Origin: Arthrobacter agilis
GTDB lineage: Bacteria; Actinomycetota; Actinomycetes; Actinomycetales; Micrococcaceae
Assembly: GCF_002157505.1 (NCBI RefSeq)
Contig: NZ_NFSC01000028.1
Coordinates: forward strand, 186,001 to 250,000
Direction of reading: 5' to 3'
Length of the DNA stretch: 64,000 nucleotides
Within the stretch, counting starts at the first letter, position 1, and each line of letters opens with the position of its first letter. A program made the translations under genes and the position numbers. Positions 22,482 to 30,592 of the stretch are shown piece by piece. Under the pieces are notes generated by a model that saw only the letters and a program-made list of their open reading frames with translations, did no database searches and was not told the origin of the DNA.

Positions 22482-22942
22482 GGCGTCGACACCAACCTGC
22501 TGATGTAGTCGCCCAGGCTAGGCACGAAGATGTCCCAGCCCCTTACGTGGTCAGCGTATGCCGCTTCGAGAACCGCAGCCTCCCACCCCTTCTCTCGGAA
22601 GCCGGTCTCTTTCAGACGGATCCTCGTGCCGGTGCCCGACGGCACGAGGTCGAAGGTCACCAGCAAGGAATTGTCAGGGGTCGCCACTGCTGCACCGTCG
22701 TATACCCATCGGAACGAGAACAAGCGAGGCGGCTCAGCATCGACAACCGTCAACGACTCGATGTGCGGTTTTGCCGTGTCCCTCCCCCACGCGATCTCAG
22801 CCACCGACCCTGTGGTCGCCGATACGTTGGTCTCCGCGCCGTTCCACCACTGCCTGATGTGCTCTGGACTGCTGATCACTTCGAAGACGACTTCAGGAGA
22901 CGCGTCCACGTAGATCTCTCGCTCGATGCTTCCGAATTCCAT
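22478..22942 (-). CDS. SRPBCC/AHSA1-domain protein
   Basis: The 154-aa protein starts MEFGSIEREIYVDASPEVVFEVISSPEHIRQWW and contains RLFSFRWVY and LKETGF, the common Aha1-like motifs. It is the first gene of the SRPBCC-ArsR-SRPBCC operon; the ATG at 22940-22942 is where homology begins. Confidence 0.85.
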   Translation of the reverse strand: MEFGSIEREIYVDASPEVVFEVISSPEHIRQWWNGAETNVSATTGSVAEIAWGRDTAKPHIESLTVVDAEPPRLFSFRWVYDGAAVATPDNSLLVTFDLVPSGTGTRIRLKETGFREKGWEAAVLEAAYADHVRGWDIFVPSLGDYISRLVSTP

Positions 22943-23108
22943 GAGCTTTCCCGCTTTCTGCAACGTTTGGTTGCAAGTCAGGATAGTTCGGAACCCTTCA
23001 ATGCGCAACCATTGGTTACATATTGTTTGGAGGGCGGAGGTCACTGTCCACATCGACCAAGCGGACAGCGACCGGGCAACGTACCGGCGGTGGCCCATCA
23101 CGACGGGC

Positions 23109-23134
23109 GTCGGTAAGCCGATCCGTATAGGGGC
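23109..23134 (-). repeat. Array palindrome between two divergent units
   Basis: Minus-strand halves are GCCCCTATACGGA and TCGGCTTACCGAC, with AT at 23121-23122. Both flanking genes read away from it, and both halves resemble 5'-side arms. Confidence 0.6.
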
Positions 23135-23164
23135 AGACGGTTGGTTGTGTGCGAAGGTGGCGCC

Positions 23165-23665
23165 ATGACTCTGGGTGATGAGCTGGACCTGATCTTCGAG
23201 CGTCGAGACCGCGACAATATGCAGCCGACCATCGATGCTTTGCTTCCCTACTACGCTTCCCATCCGGAGAACGCGCGAGTGCTCTACGAAGTCGGCGGGG
23301 CCTACGACACCGCGGGACAGGAAGACATTGCCCGGGCGTTCTATGAGAAGGCTCTTGCTGCAGGGCTTGAAGATGATCTGCTGCGCCGGTGCTACGTCCA
23401 GTACGGATCGACCCTCAGAAACCTGGGCGAGTACGAGGCGTCCCTTGAGGTCTTCAGGGCAGCTCGCGCCGCCTTTCCCCGATCCCCGGCGATAGCGGCA
23501 TTCGAGGCCATCACTCTGCACGCGGCGGGCCAATCGGATAAATCTGTCGCGTTCTTGCTTGATCTGGTGGTGAACTTCGTTCGCACTCCCGACATCGAGC
23601 GGTACGAGGCAGCCATCAGCGGCAACGCGGCCTACATTCGGGCCCTTGGCGACGAGCACGCGTAG
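23165..23665 (+). CDS. Tetratricopeptide repeat protein
   Basis: The 166-aa protein (MTLGDELDLIFERRDRDN...) has at least three TPR-like helix pairs (ARVLYEVGGAYDTAGQEDIARAFYEKALAAG, YVQYGSTLRNLGEYEASLEVFRAARAAF). It likely mediates protein interaction. The ATG at 23165 is also conserved in a truncated copy at 25435, which supports the start. Confidence 0.75.
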   Translation: MTLGDELDLIFERRDRDNMQPTIDALLPYYASHPENARVLYEVGGAYDTAGQEDIARAFYEKALAAGLEDDLLRRCYVQYGSTLRNLGEYEASLEVFRAARAAFPRSPAIAAFEAITLHAAGQSDKSVAFLLDLVVNFVRTPDIERYEAAISGNAAYIRALGDEHA

Positions 23666-23673
23666 TCGATCGT

Positions 23674-23699
23674 TCTCGCTGAAGGATGGATTATCGGAC
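23674..23699 (+). repeat. Array palindrome following the TPR gene
   Basis: Halves are TCTCGCTGAAGGA and TGGATTATCGGAC, with AT at 23686-23687. It lies 9 bases after the stop codon. Confidence 0.6.
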
Positions 23700-23711
23700 G
23701 AGGGTGGCAGC

Positions 23712-24047
23712 CTAAGACAGGTTGAGGGGGCCACGGAGTTCCCCCCACCCGAAATGGCTTTCGGCGATGAAGTCCTGAAGATCGCTTTGCACAAAGCGAA
23801 CGAGGGCGTCTACACCGTCCTCAAGCCGAAGGCTGCCAGATCCACCCTCTTCGCCCAGCACCTGCCATCTGACCCACGCGTCGTTCGTTTTGATGATGGT
23901 GTCAGCAGGAAGCTCGCTGCCATACCCACGGTCGGTGACTCTCTCCAATCGGAACGTCAACGACCGTAGCTCTGCGGGGTTGAGCATCGACTCGAACATG
24001 GGCTCGAGGAGTCGCTTCACGTCTCGCACATACATCCGTTCGGTCAT
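23712..24047 (-). CDS. Hypothetical protein
   Basis: The 111-aa soluble protein (MTERMYVRDVKRLLEPMFESML...) has an acidic, glycine-containing middle. No domain is recognised. Bounded by palindromes at 23674 and 24083. Confidence 0.55.
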   Translation of the reverse strand: MTERMYVRDVKRLLEPMFESMLNPAELRSLTFRLERVTDRGYGSELPADTIIKTNDAWVRWQVLGEEGGSGSLRLEDGVDALVRFVQSDLQDFIAESHFGWGELRGPLNLS

Positions 24048-24082
24048 GTGCTCACAGTAGAGCCACCAGTTCCAGGCTGGCC

Positions 24083-24108
24083 GCCCGTACGGCGATCCTT
24101 CGACGTTC
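24083..24108 (-). repeat. Array palindrome between divergent units
   Basis: Minus-strand halves are GAACGTCGAAGGA and TCGCCGTACGGGC, with AT at 24095-24096. Good match. Confidence 0.6.
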
Positions 24109-24130
24109 GCGTCTGGTTACTCTTCCTTGT

Positions 24131-24715
24131 ATGGATGCTCCTTATCAACCGAACGGGTTGGGCTTTGATGCGTTGGGCGAACTTGCCCAAGTCGACTGGA
24201 GTCAGCTGGAGCACTGCTACGGAAAAGGCATCGTTTCGCTGGGCGCCGACGACGACGCGTCACTCGCCATCGCAGGCGACGTATCGCGATCGCTGACTGC
24301 GCTTCGAACGGATCCTTCCCTTGCGATCAGTGACGGACTTTACTCAAACATTTGTCATCAGGGCACGGTGTACGAAGCAACGGCCTATGCAGTGCCGTTC
24401 ATTGCAGCTATCGCGGCCGGCGATGTTCCGGACCGAATCTGCGTACCTCTACTAGCGCTCCTGGGCGACATCTCGATCGCTGGGAGCTATGTAGCTCCCA
24501 GCGGATCTCACGCGGGCGCCTTCGGAAACCATGTAGACGGCCTCGTCATGGCATCGCTGGCTCCTTCGATAGCACGCCTTTCAAAGATCCGAACGCCCAA
24601 GCTTGTCGCGCTGATCCAAGCTATCCAGTCACTTCTTATCCAATCGACTGACGCGCGTCGCGAGGCGGTCGAGACCGCTATCGACGCTGCACTCACGCCG
24701 CCAGCCACACCCTAG
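24131..24715 (+). CDS. HEAT-repeat-like protein
   Basis: The 194-aa all-alpha protein has LYSNICHQGTVYEATAYAVPFIAAIAAG and LLALLGDISIAG, a pattern common in actinobacterial HEAT-like proteins. Function unknown. It ends 50 bases before the palindrome at 24765. Confidence 0.6.
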   Translation: MDAPYQPNGLGFDALGELAQVDWSQLEHCYGKGIVSLGADDDASLAIAGDVSRSLTALRTDPSLAISDGLYSNICHQGTVYEATAYAVPFIAAIAAGDVPDRICVPLLALLGDISIAGSYVAPSGSHAGAFGNHVDGLVMASLAPSIARLSKIRTPKLVALIQAIQSLLIQSTDARREAVETAIDAALTPPATP

Positions 24716-24764
24716 GACCGGCGCCCGTAAGTTGTCGACGTGCGCGGTTTGAGGCGCTCGAACG

Positions 24765-24790
24765 CGCACGACGAGGATCCTCAGCGGGAC
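24765..24790 (-). repeat. Array palindrome containing a stop codon
   Basis: Minus-strand halves are GTCCCGCTGAGGA and TCCTCGTCGTGCG, with AT at 24777-24778. One base is missing from the CTGAAGGA block. It holds the TGA of the GNAT pseudogene. Confidence 0.6.
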
Positions 24791-25323
24791 TGGGCAATCG
24801 AAGATTCAGAGTTGAGTCTGAGTAGTCCTTGAACCTCATCTCCGTTTCCGGCGGCGGTGATGTTGAACCTGAGGTGGCGCAGCAGGTCCTGCGCACCTGT
24901 GTTGCTAATTGTGGTCTTTGCCCGCACGTCGGTTGCGCCAAGGAGGGCAGCTTCGCGAAGCACTGCGGTGATTGCCATTGTCCCAATGCCACGACCACGA
25001 GCGTTGTGAGCCAAATGCCTGTTTCCAACACGCCATTCTTCTCAGGTGTTTTTCAGGCGAACTGAACCGACGACCTCTTGCTTGACGACGACTGCCCAAG
25101 TGGCTTCGCCGGCGGGTCCGGTCAATCCGGTACGACAGCGGTGATGATAGTTCCGTAGCCCTGCCTCTCGCTTTGGTGTCCATGACGGACCAGGCGTAAG
25201 GGGCGGTGTCACTTCATCAGCCCTAGCTTCAGTGATTGCGGCACGAATGAGCTGTTGGGGCACGATGTCGTCGACGGGAGCCAGCTCAACCGAGAATGTC
25301 TCCTCGACTATCACGGCAGTCAT
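24781..25323 (-). pseudogene. GNAT acetyltransferase broken by a stop and frame changes
   Basis: The first part (MTAVIVEETFSVELAPVDDIV...EATWAVVVKQEVVGSVRLKNT) stops at a TGA at 25042-25044. Expected family sequence continues in a second frame (EKNGVLETGIWL), then in the original frame (AHNARGRGIGTMAITAVLREAALLGA...), including the acetyl-CoA loop ARGRGIG. Two compensating frame shifts therefore break the gene. The end coincides with the palindrome at 24765. Confidence 0.7.
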
Positions 25324-25434
25324 CGTACGTGGTGGGCTGCGAGTTGCAACGGTACATGGCGTAGTTTCCGCAGCGCTTTCTGGCCAAACGACTAGCCCCG
25401 CACGCGGTTGGATTTCATGTGCGAAAGTGGCGCC

Positions 25435-25533
25435 ATGACTTTGGGTGATGAGCTCGACCTGATCTTCGAGCGTCGGGACCGCGACAACCTGCAGCCGACC
25501 ATCGATGCTTTGCTGCCCTACTACGCTTCCCAC
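25435..25533 (+). pseudogene. Truncated second copy of the TPR gene
   Basis: About 33 codons (MTLGDELDLIFERRDRDN...YYASHP) and some 30 bases upstream repeat the start of the 23165 gene almost exactly. They then run abruptly into the next gene at CCCATGGCT, with no palindrome at the junction. Confidence 0.8.
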
Positions 25534-25535
25534 CC

Positions 25536-25774
25536 ATGGCTGAAAAAACACCACGAGCCCGGCCTCCGAAGGCCGCCGTCATTCTCCAGCTGGTCGTAGC
25601 CGTCGGACTTGTCTACTCAGCCATAGTGGCCGTTGCAGAGGGGGCAGGGCTCGGGACGCCCTTCCTAGATGTCGTGTTCTCATCGTCGCGACAGGCCTGC
25701 TTCTCTTCTCCTTGTGGGATGTGCTCCAACTAAGACGCCGCCGCCCGCGTCCCAAGGACACGGATTTGCAGTGA
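25536..25774 (+). pseudogene. Frameshifted two-helix membrane protein gene
   Basis: The ATG frame encodes a first helix (AAVILQLVVAVGLVYSAIVAVAEG). After TPFLDVV a second frame continues with another helix and basic tail (IVATGLLLFSLWDVLQLRRRRPRPKDTDLQ) to a TGA at 25772. One frame shift near 25680 would restore a protein of about 78 aa. The stop lies in the palindrome at 25766. Confidence 0.55.
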
Positions 25775-25791
25775 AGAATCATCCTGTGGGC
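25766..25791 (+). repeat. Last recognised array palindrome, containing a stop codon
   Basis: Halves are TTGCAGTGAAGAA and TCATCCTGTGGGC, with AT at 25778-25779. I found no good copy to its right. Confidence 0.45.
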
Positions 25792-25873
25792 ACGACTTCT
25801 CGGTATCCGCGACGGTGGTCGGCGCTCTTGGGTGTGCGGAAGATCTGGATTGCGGGGGCATCGGCTGGCTACC

Positions 25874-26140
25874 TTAGATGTCGAATCGTGCGCCTTCAGG
25901 TCGTGGTCGACGGATGGCGAGCAGGAGCAGGATGAAGGCACCGGAGGGAACAAGCGCGAGCAAGACCCAGCAGCCTGAGAGATTCGAGGCGTGCAAAGGG
26001 CGGATTGCGATGGTGAACCCGGGGACAATGGTGACTATCAGCCAGAGACCCGCGATGAGGTTCGAAGGCTGCGAATAAGTCGAAACCGATGAAAATAAGG
26101 GTGCAATCGGTGCGCGCTCAGGTCGTGGCTTTCCAGCCAA
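25874..26140 (-). pseudogene. DUF805-type membrane protein, C-terminal part
   Basis: The frame encodes LIAGLWLIVTIVPGFTIAIRPLHASNLSGCWVLLALVPSGAFILLLLAIRRPRPEGARFD. This matches the second half of DUF805 proteins (the RRLHD-x-SGWW region). The N-terminal helices are absent and the presumed start overlaps the end of the monooxygenase gene, so it is probably a remnant. Confidence 0.5.
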
Positions 26141-27299
26141 GAACCGATGCTCCTGCTTTCATTGCTGGTCCGGCGGGCACCACTCTCATCACGGTGTTGC
26201 GAACAGTGATGCTGATCCTGCTTTCAAGGTCAGCTCCGACTTGCCCAGCGCTTCGTGATTGGCGGGCTATCTTCTGCGTGCGAGGGCGGCGGGATGCGTC
26301 GAAAGTGCTTAAAGCGGATTGCAGGGATACGCCCTCGTTGACGGGGCGGCCGATCAGAAGTCCGACGCAGGCCCCGTCCTCCAGTGAGGAGTTCGCTCCT
26401 TGTCCCATGGTGGGGATCATGGCGTGTGCTGCGTCGCCGATGAGCACGACCCGTCCGAAGATATAGGTCCTGAGGTCAGGGGCAAGGTCGTAGACGTCGT
26501 GACGGATGATCTGATCGCCCGGGGTGCGATCGATGAGAGGTCGGACGGGGTCTGCCCATCCCCTGAAATGATGCATCGCGGCGGCCTTCTCGTCGGGCCG
26601 ACGATGGCCTTCCTTCGAGGAGGTGTACCCGTACCAGTACACCTCAGCAGCTCCGATACGTACGGCCCCGAACTCTGTACCCGGGCCCCATCGGATGGTG
26701 AAGTCCTCTGTCACGAGCGTCGAGTCAGGGACGATTCCGCGCCACGACGATTTGCCACTGAACCGAGGCGCTGTTCCGGGAGCAACGAGGCCCCTGACAG
26801 TGCTGCGAAGACCGTCAGCCCCAATGACAAGGTCGGCATCGTAGGACACCGCACCCTTCTCACTCACACAGTCCACTTGTGCCTTGGCTCCCCCCGGTGT
26901 ACCCGGAGTGACGCTGATGACTTGGGTACCACTCATCAACACGGCCCCGTGGGCAGCAGCAAGCAGCACGCCATGGAGGTCCTGTCGGTGAATCCCGTAG
27001 ATCTCCTGGCTCGAGCCAGATCTACTGGCAAGAGGAACGCGCAGCAACCATGAGCCATGTTCATCGGTGGTACCGGCCATACGTACCCGATAACCTGCAT
27101 CGCGGACAGCAGCGTCAACGCCAAGAGATGCCAGAGCCGACATCCCGTTAGGAGTGATGGTCAGGCCTGCACCGACCTCCGTGAAGGCTCGCGCCCGCTC
27201 GAGCACAGTCACCTTCCAGCCCTCACGTACGAGAGAAACCGCCGCAGCCAGACCGGCAATGCCCCCACCAACAACTACTGCGTGGTGCTCCCCCTTCAC
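26118..27299 (-). CDS. FAD-dependent aromatic-type monooxygenase
   Basis: The 393-aa flavoprotein has the dinucleotide fold AVVVGGGIAGLAAAVSL, the DG motif IGADGLRSTVR and the FAD ribityl motif VVLIGDAAHAMIPTMGQGANSSLED, as in class A hydroxylases such as salicylate hydroxylase. Substrate unknown. GTG start with AGGAG upstream. It looks chromosomal, outside the array. Confidence 0.88.
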   Translation of the reverse strand: MKGEHHAVVVGGGIAGLAAAVSLVREGWKVTVLERARAFTEVGAGLTITPNGMSALASLGVDAAVRDAGYRVRMAGTTDEHGSWLLRVPLASRSGSSQEIYGIHRQDLHGVLLAAAHGAVLMSGTQVISVTPGTPGGAKAQVDCVSEKGAVSYDADLVIGADGLRSTVRGLVAPGTAPRFSGKSSWRGIVPDSTLVTEDFTIRWGPGTEFGAVRIGAAEVYWYGYTSSKEGHRRPDEKAAAMHHFRGWADPVRPLIDRTPGDQIIRHDVYDLAPDLRTYIFGRVVLIGDAAHAMIPTMGQGANSSLEDGACVGLLIGRPVNEGVSLQSALSTFDASRRPRTQKIARQSRSAGQVGADLESRISITVRNTVMRVVPAGPAMKAGASVLGWKATT

Positions 27300-27590
27300 G
27301 ACAATCTCCTCTCAACTGCCTCCATCAACCGAGCCTACGCCGAGCAACGCACTGGTCACGGGCAGGGCCCTCGCTACATGAGCAGAGAAGCAATTGCCGT
27401 CTCACAACCATTGGGATGCAAGACATCAGGACGAGACGCTTCCCCTCTCCCGCCGGAACTGCTCCTCCTATGTCTTGTGGCCCTGTTTTCCCAGCAGGTC
27501 CCTTATTCACGACGGAAGAGTGGGTTGCGATACAGCTCTCGGATAAAACGAGGCGTACGACCACCGGGCAGACACCGTAGGGTCGGTGGA
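27300..27590. other. Intergenic region, no gene seen
   Basis: About 290 bases separate the monooxygenase and histidine-phosphatase genes, which diverge. Neither strand has a believable frame or a palindrome copy. Confidence 0.4.
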
Positions 27591-28250
27591 ATGAGATTGT
27601 TGTTGATTCGCCATGGGCAAACCCCGAACAACGTCACCGGTCATCTGGATACATCCTTCCCAGGAGCTGGCCTGAGCGCCCTTGGGGAGCAGCAAGCACT
27701 CGCCGTGCCGGCAGCTCTCGCGACCCAGAGCATCACCGCGATCTACGCCTCGCCTCTCATCCGCACGCAACTGACCGCCGAACCATTGGCAGCTACGCTT
27801 GGCCGCGACATCCGCGTTGTCCCTGGTTTGGAGGAGATCAGCGCGGGCACCTTGGAGATGCTGAACGATCCCGCGTCGGTGGAGGCATACGCCTCGTGCC
27901 TGATCGGCTGGATGGAGGGCGACCTCGGCCGGCGCATGCCCGGCGGTACGACCGGACACGAGTTCATCGAGCGATACGACCGCACCATCCGGATGATTAC
28001 CCGCGGTCATTCCCCGGAGGATTCGGTGGCGGTGTTCTCACACGGCGCCGCAATCAGGGTCTATACCGCCGTCTCCACCAGCATGCCCCCTGCCCGTGTA
28101 CGGACGCTGACCCTCCACAACACGGGGATGAGTACCCTGAACGGCGACCCCGACCAGCAGTGGTCCCTTGAAGCGTGGCAACCGGATCCAGTAGGGGGCG
28201 CGGCGCTGGAGGGTGTCACCTCGAACGACGTGACGGGCAATGCCGGGTAG
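27591..28250 (+). CDS. Histidine phosphatase family protein
   Basis: The 219-aa phosphoglycerate-mutase-like enzyme has the catalytic RHG in LLLIRHGQTPNNVTG, the second arginine in YASPLIRTQLTAEPLA and the second histidine in VAVFSHGAAIRVY. It is likely a phosphomonoesterase; substrate unknown. The ATG at 27591 is where the domain begins. Confidence 0.88.
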   Translation: MRLLLIRHGQTPNNVTGHLDTSFPGAGLSALGEQQALAVPAALATQSITAIYASPLIRTQLTAEPLAATLGRDIRVVPGLEEISAGTLEMLNDPASVEAYASCLIGWMEGDLGRRMPGGTTGHEFIERYDRTIRMITRGHSPEDSVAVFSHGAAIRVYTAVSTSMPPARVRTLTLHNTGMSTLNGDPDQQWSLEAWQPDPVGGAALEGVTSNDVTGNAG

Positions 28251-28427
28251 GAACCAGCCAACCGTTCTCCCGATCAGCTCTGCCTCATCGTCAGGGCGCG
28301 AGTGCGTCGTCGTCCGGGACCCCGCCTCGTATGTCACCGACCGCTCCGTCATACGGCGTCACGCAGCGTCAAAGCTCGCCCTCGTGCTGGAAACCGCCAC
28401 GGTCCAGCCCCTAGTCTCGTACCTACA

Positions 28428-28506
28428 GATCAAGAGTTCCAACGCGAAGCCCTGGCTCGTTGGACGGCAACCCCCTCCGTGGCGGGGTGCCCCAGGTGAA
28501 GATCCG
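28428..28506 (+). ncRNA. SAM riboswitch (SAM-I/IV actinobacterial variant)
   Basis: Conserved core blocks are present in order: GATCAAGAG, CCAACG, AAGCCCTGGCTCGTTGG, CGGCAACC, CCGTGGCGGGGTGCC and CCAGGTGAAGATC. P1 pairs GATC (28428-28431) with GATC (28501-28504), P2 pairs CCAACG with CGTTGG, and CCTGG pairs with CCAGG. Several pairs differ from the common actinobacterial form in a compensatory way. It lies about 70 bases upstream of the AmiS/UreI gene. Confidence 0.82.
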
Positions 28507-28577
28507 GTCCCGCGCACCAGCGCCGGGGCAAGCACGGCGCGGGCCTCGTGGCTCCGCGTCCCGTCGACGGGACCTCC

Positions 28578-29198
28578 ATGTCGTACATCTGCCTCCTCCT
28601 GTCCGGAGCGGCCCTCCTGATCAACGGTCTCGGCCTCCTCGGCCGGGTCACGTCCCGCGACTCCGGGTTCTTCAACCTGGTGATCGGAACGCTGCAGCTG
28701 GTGATCGCGACACTGATCGCGTCCGCGGATGCTGCCGGTCCCGCCGCGATCGGGTCGGCGAGCGGCATCTTCCTCTTCGGGCTCACCTACCTCTATGTGG
28801 GCCTCGGCTCGGTCGCCGGGTTGGGCTCCTCGGGAGTCGGATGGTTCTGCGGGCTCGTCGCCGTGCTCGCCGTCGTGTTCGCCGGCACCTCCCTGGACGA
28901 CGACCCGGTCAGCTCGGTGCTGTGGCTCGCATGGGCAGTGCTGTGGGGGCTCTTCTTCCTGCTCCTGGCCTTCGATGCAGCGCACCTGGCCCGGATCACC
29001 GGATGGAGCGCCATCCTCGTGGGCACGGCCAGCACGGTTGCTCCCGCTGTCCTCGGACTCAACGGTGCCTGGCCGGCCGGCTGGACCTCCGCGCTCACCG
29101 TGGCCGGGATCATCGCGGTGCTGTTCGTCGTCGCCGGTGCCGTCAGCTCCCGCCCGGTGAAGGCGCCGGCGGCCCCGCAGGTCGCCGTCCCCGCCTGA
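28578..29198 (+). CDS. AmiS/UreI-family channel protein
   Basis: The 206-aa membrane protein has the AmiS/UreI pattern: MSYICLLLSGAALLINGLGLLGRV, FFNLVIGTLQLVIA, GIFLFGLTYLYVGLGS and WAVLWGLFFLLLAF, with six helices. Family members conduct urea or short amides. It is the first gene after the SAM riboswitch and precedes a DszC/SfnB-like oxidoreductase, so it may take up a sulfur or amide compound when SAM is low. The extra tail is Pro/Ala-rich. Confidence 0.85.
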   Translation: MSYICLLLSGAALLINGLGLLGRVTSRDSGFFNLVIGTLQLVIATLIASADAAGPAAIGSASGIFLFGLTYLYVGLGSVAGLGSSGVGWFCGLVAVLAVVFAGTSLDDDPVSSVLWLAWAVLWGLFFLLLAFDAAHLARITGWSAILVGTASTVAPAVLGLNGAWPAGWTSALTVAGIIAVLFVVAGAVSSRPVKAPAAPQVAVPA

Positions 29199-29281
29199 GG
29201 TCCCGACTGATATCCCCTGACGCCTCCTGACATACGCGTTCCGAAATCCCCTTCCATCTCCCTTCCACCGAAAGGCCGACC

Positions 29282-30535
29282 ATGACCACGCTGACCCACA
29301 CCCCTCCAGCCGCCGACGCGGACTACGAGCTCCTTGCCGCCCGCTACCGGCCGCTGTTCGCCCGCATCGCCGAAGGCGCCTCCCGGCGCGAGCAGGATCA
29401 CGAGCTCCCCCGCGAGGAAATCCGCGCACTCATCGACGCCGGCTTCGGAGCACTGAGGGTCCCGGTGTCCGCAGGCGGCTCCGGCGCCTCACTGCCCCAG
29501 CTGTTCCGCCTCCTCACGGAGCTCGCAGCCGCCGATTCGAACATCCCGCAGGCGCTGCGCGCCCACTTCGCCTTCGTGGAGGACCGCCTGGTGTCCACCG
29601 GCGACCAGCGCGAAGTGTGGCTCAAGCGCTTCGTCGACGGCGAGATCGTCGGCAATTCATGGACGGAGGTCGGCACCGTCACCATCGGAGACGTGATCAC
29701 CAAGGTCAGCCCGGACCCGGACGACGCCGGAAGCTTCCGCATCAGCGGAACCAAGTACTACTCGACCGGCAGCATCTTCGCGGACTGGATCGACACCTTC
29801 GCGCAGCGCACCGACAACGGGGTGAAGGTCATCGCGGTGGTCAGCACACACCAGCCAGGGGTCGCCCACCGGGACGACTGGGACGGCTTCGGCCAGAAGA
29901 CCACCGGCTCCGGCACCTCCACCTTCGACCAGGCCCGGGTCGACGCCGTCAACGTCATCGACTTCGACACCAGGTTCAAGTACCAGACCGCGTTCTACCA
30001 GGCAGTGCTCCTCGCCGTCCTCGCCGGCAGCATCACCGCCGCCGAACGGGACGTGGCCCGTGAGGTCCGGAACCGTACGCGGATCTTCAGCCACGGCAAC
30101 GCGTCGTCGTTCGCGGCGGACCCGCAGATCCTGCAGGTCGTCGGTGAGGTCTCCGCGGCGGCGTACGCGGCGGACGCGACCGTCGAACGGGCCGCCCGGT
30201 CGCTGCAGCACGCCTACGAGGGCGCCTTCCTCGGGGACGAGGTCGAGGACGAGCGCCGCAACGACGTCGCCGAACTCGAGACCGCGAAGGCCCAGGTCAT
30301 CCTGTCAGCGCTCGCCACCCGCGCGACATCCGATGTCTTCAACGCGCTCGCCGCCTCCGGCGTGAGCACCGCGAAGAACTTCGACCGCCACTGGCGCAAC
30401 GCGCGCACGGCTGCCAACCACAACCCGTGGGTCTTCAAGGCGAGGATCATCGGGGACCACTCGGTCAACGGCACCGTCCCCCCGCGCGTCTGGTCCATCG
30501 GCGCCGCCCCGATCGCTGCGCCCGCCAAGGCCTGA
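29282..30535 (+). CDS. Acyl-CoA-dehydrogenase-fold flavin monooxygenase (SfnB/DszC type)
   Basis: The 417-aa protein has the fold of SfnB and DszC, flavin-dependent enzymes of organosulfur use. Diagnostic stretches are PREEIRALIDAGFGALRVPVSAGGSGASLPQLFRLL, ADSNIPQALRAHFAFVE, GNSWTEVG, ISGTKYYSTGSIFADWI, DDWDGFGQKTTGSGTSTFD and NFDRHWRNARTAANHNPW. GAAAGG lies before the ATG. Together with the upstream channel and SAM riboswitch it forms a likely sulfur-acquisition operon. Substrate unknown. Confidence 0.88.
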   Translation: MTTLTHTPPAADADYELLAARYRPLFARIAEGASRREQDHELPREEIRALIDAGFGALRVPVSAGGSGASLPQLFRLLTELAAADSNIPQALRAHFAFVEDRLVSTGDQREVWLKRFVDGEIVGNSWTEVGTVTIGDVITKVSPDPDDAGSFRISGTKYYSTGSIFADWIDTFAQRTDNGVKVIAVVSTHQPGVAHRDDWDGFGQKTTGSGTSTFDQARVDAVNVIDFDTRFKYQTAFYQAVLLAVLAGSITAAERDVAREVRNRTRIFSHGNASSFAADPQILQVVGEVSAAAYAADATVERAARSLQHAYEGAFLGDEVEDERRNDVAELETAKAQVILSALATRATSDVFNALAASGVSTAKNFDRHWRNARTAANHNPWVFKARIIGDHSVNGTVPPRVWSIGAAPIAAPAKA

Positions 30536-30541
30536 GGACGT

Positions 30542-30566
30542 GCGCGCCCGCGGTCCGCGGGCGCGC
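30542..30566 (+). terminator. G+C-rich hairpin after the sulfur operon
   Basis: GCGCGCCCGCGG pairs perfectly with CCGCGGGCGCGC around a single T, 6 bases after the stop codon. There is no T-tract, as is common in actinobacteria. Confidence 0.7.
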
Positions 30567-30592
30567 AGCAGGACCGGGCCCCCCGGCTGCCG

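Noticed and set aside
22943-23794. Long minus-strand extension of the SRPBCC gene
   Set aside because: It reads through a palindrome and antisense to the TPR gene; the domain starts at 22942.
374-25791. Classical integron with attC sites
   Set aside because: No tyrosine integrase is seen, and the spacers lack paired RYYYAAC/GTTRRRY boxes. The dyads are short, have an AT centre and occur with units in both orientations.
374-25791. REP or MITE palindromes inserted between genes
   Set aside because: An inserted element would leave similarity ending at its outer edges. Here the 382-bp, 90-bp and 54-bp repeats end at the palindrome centre.
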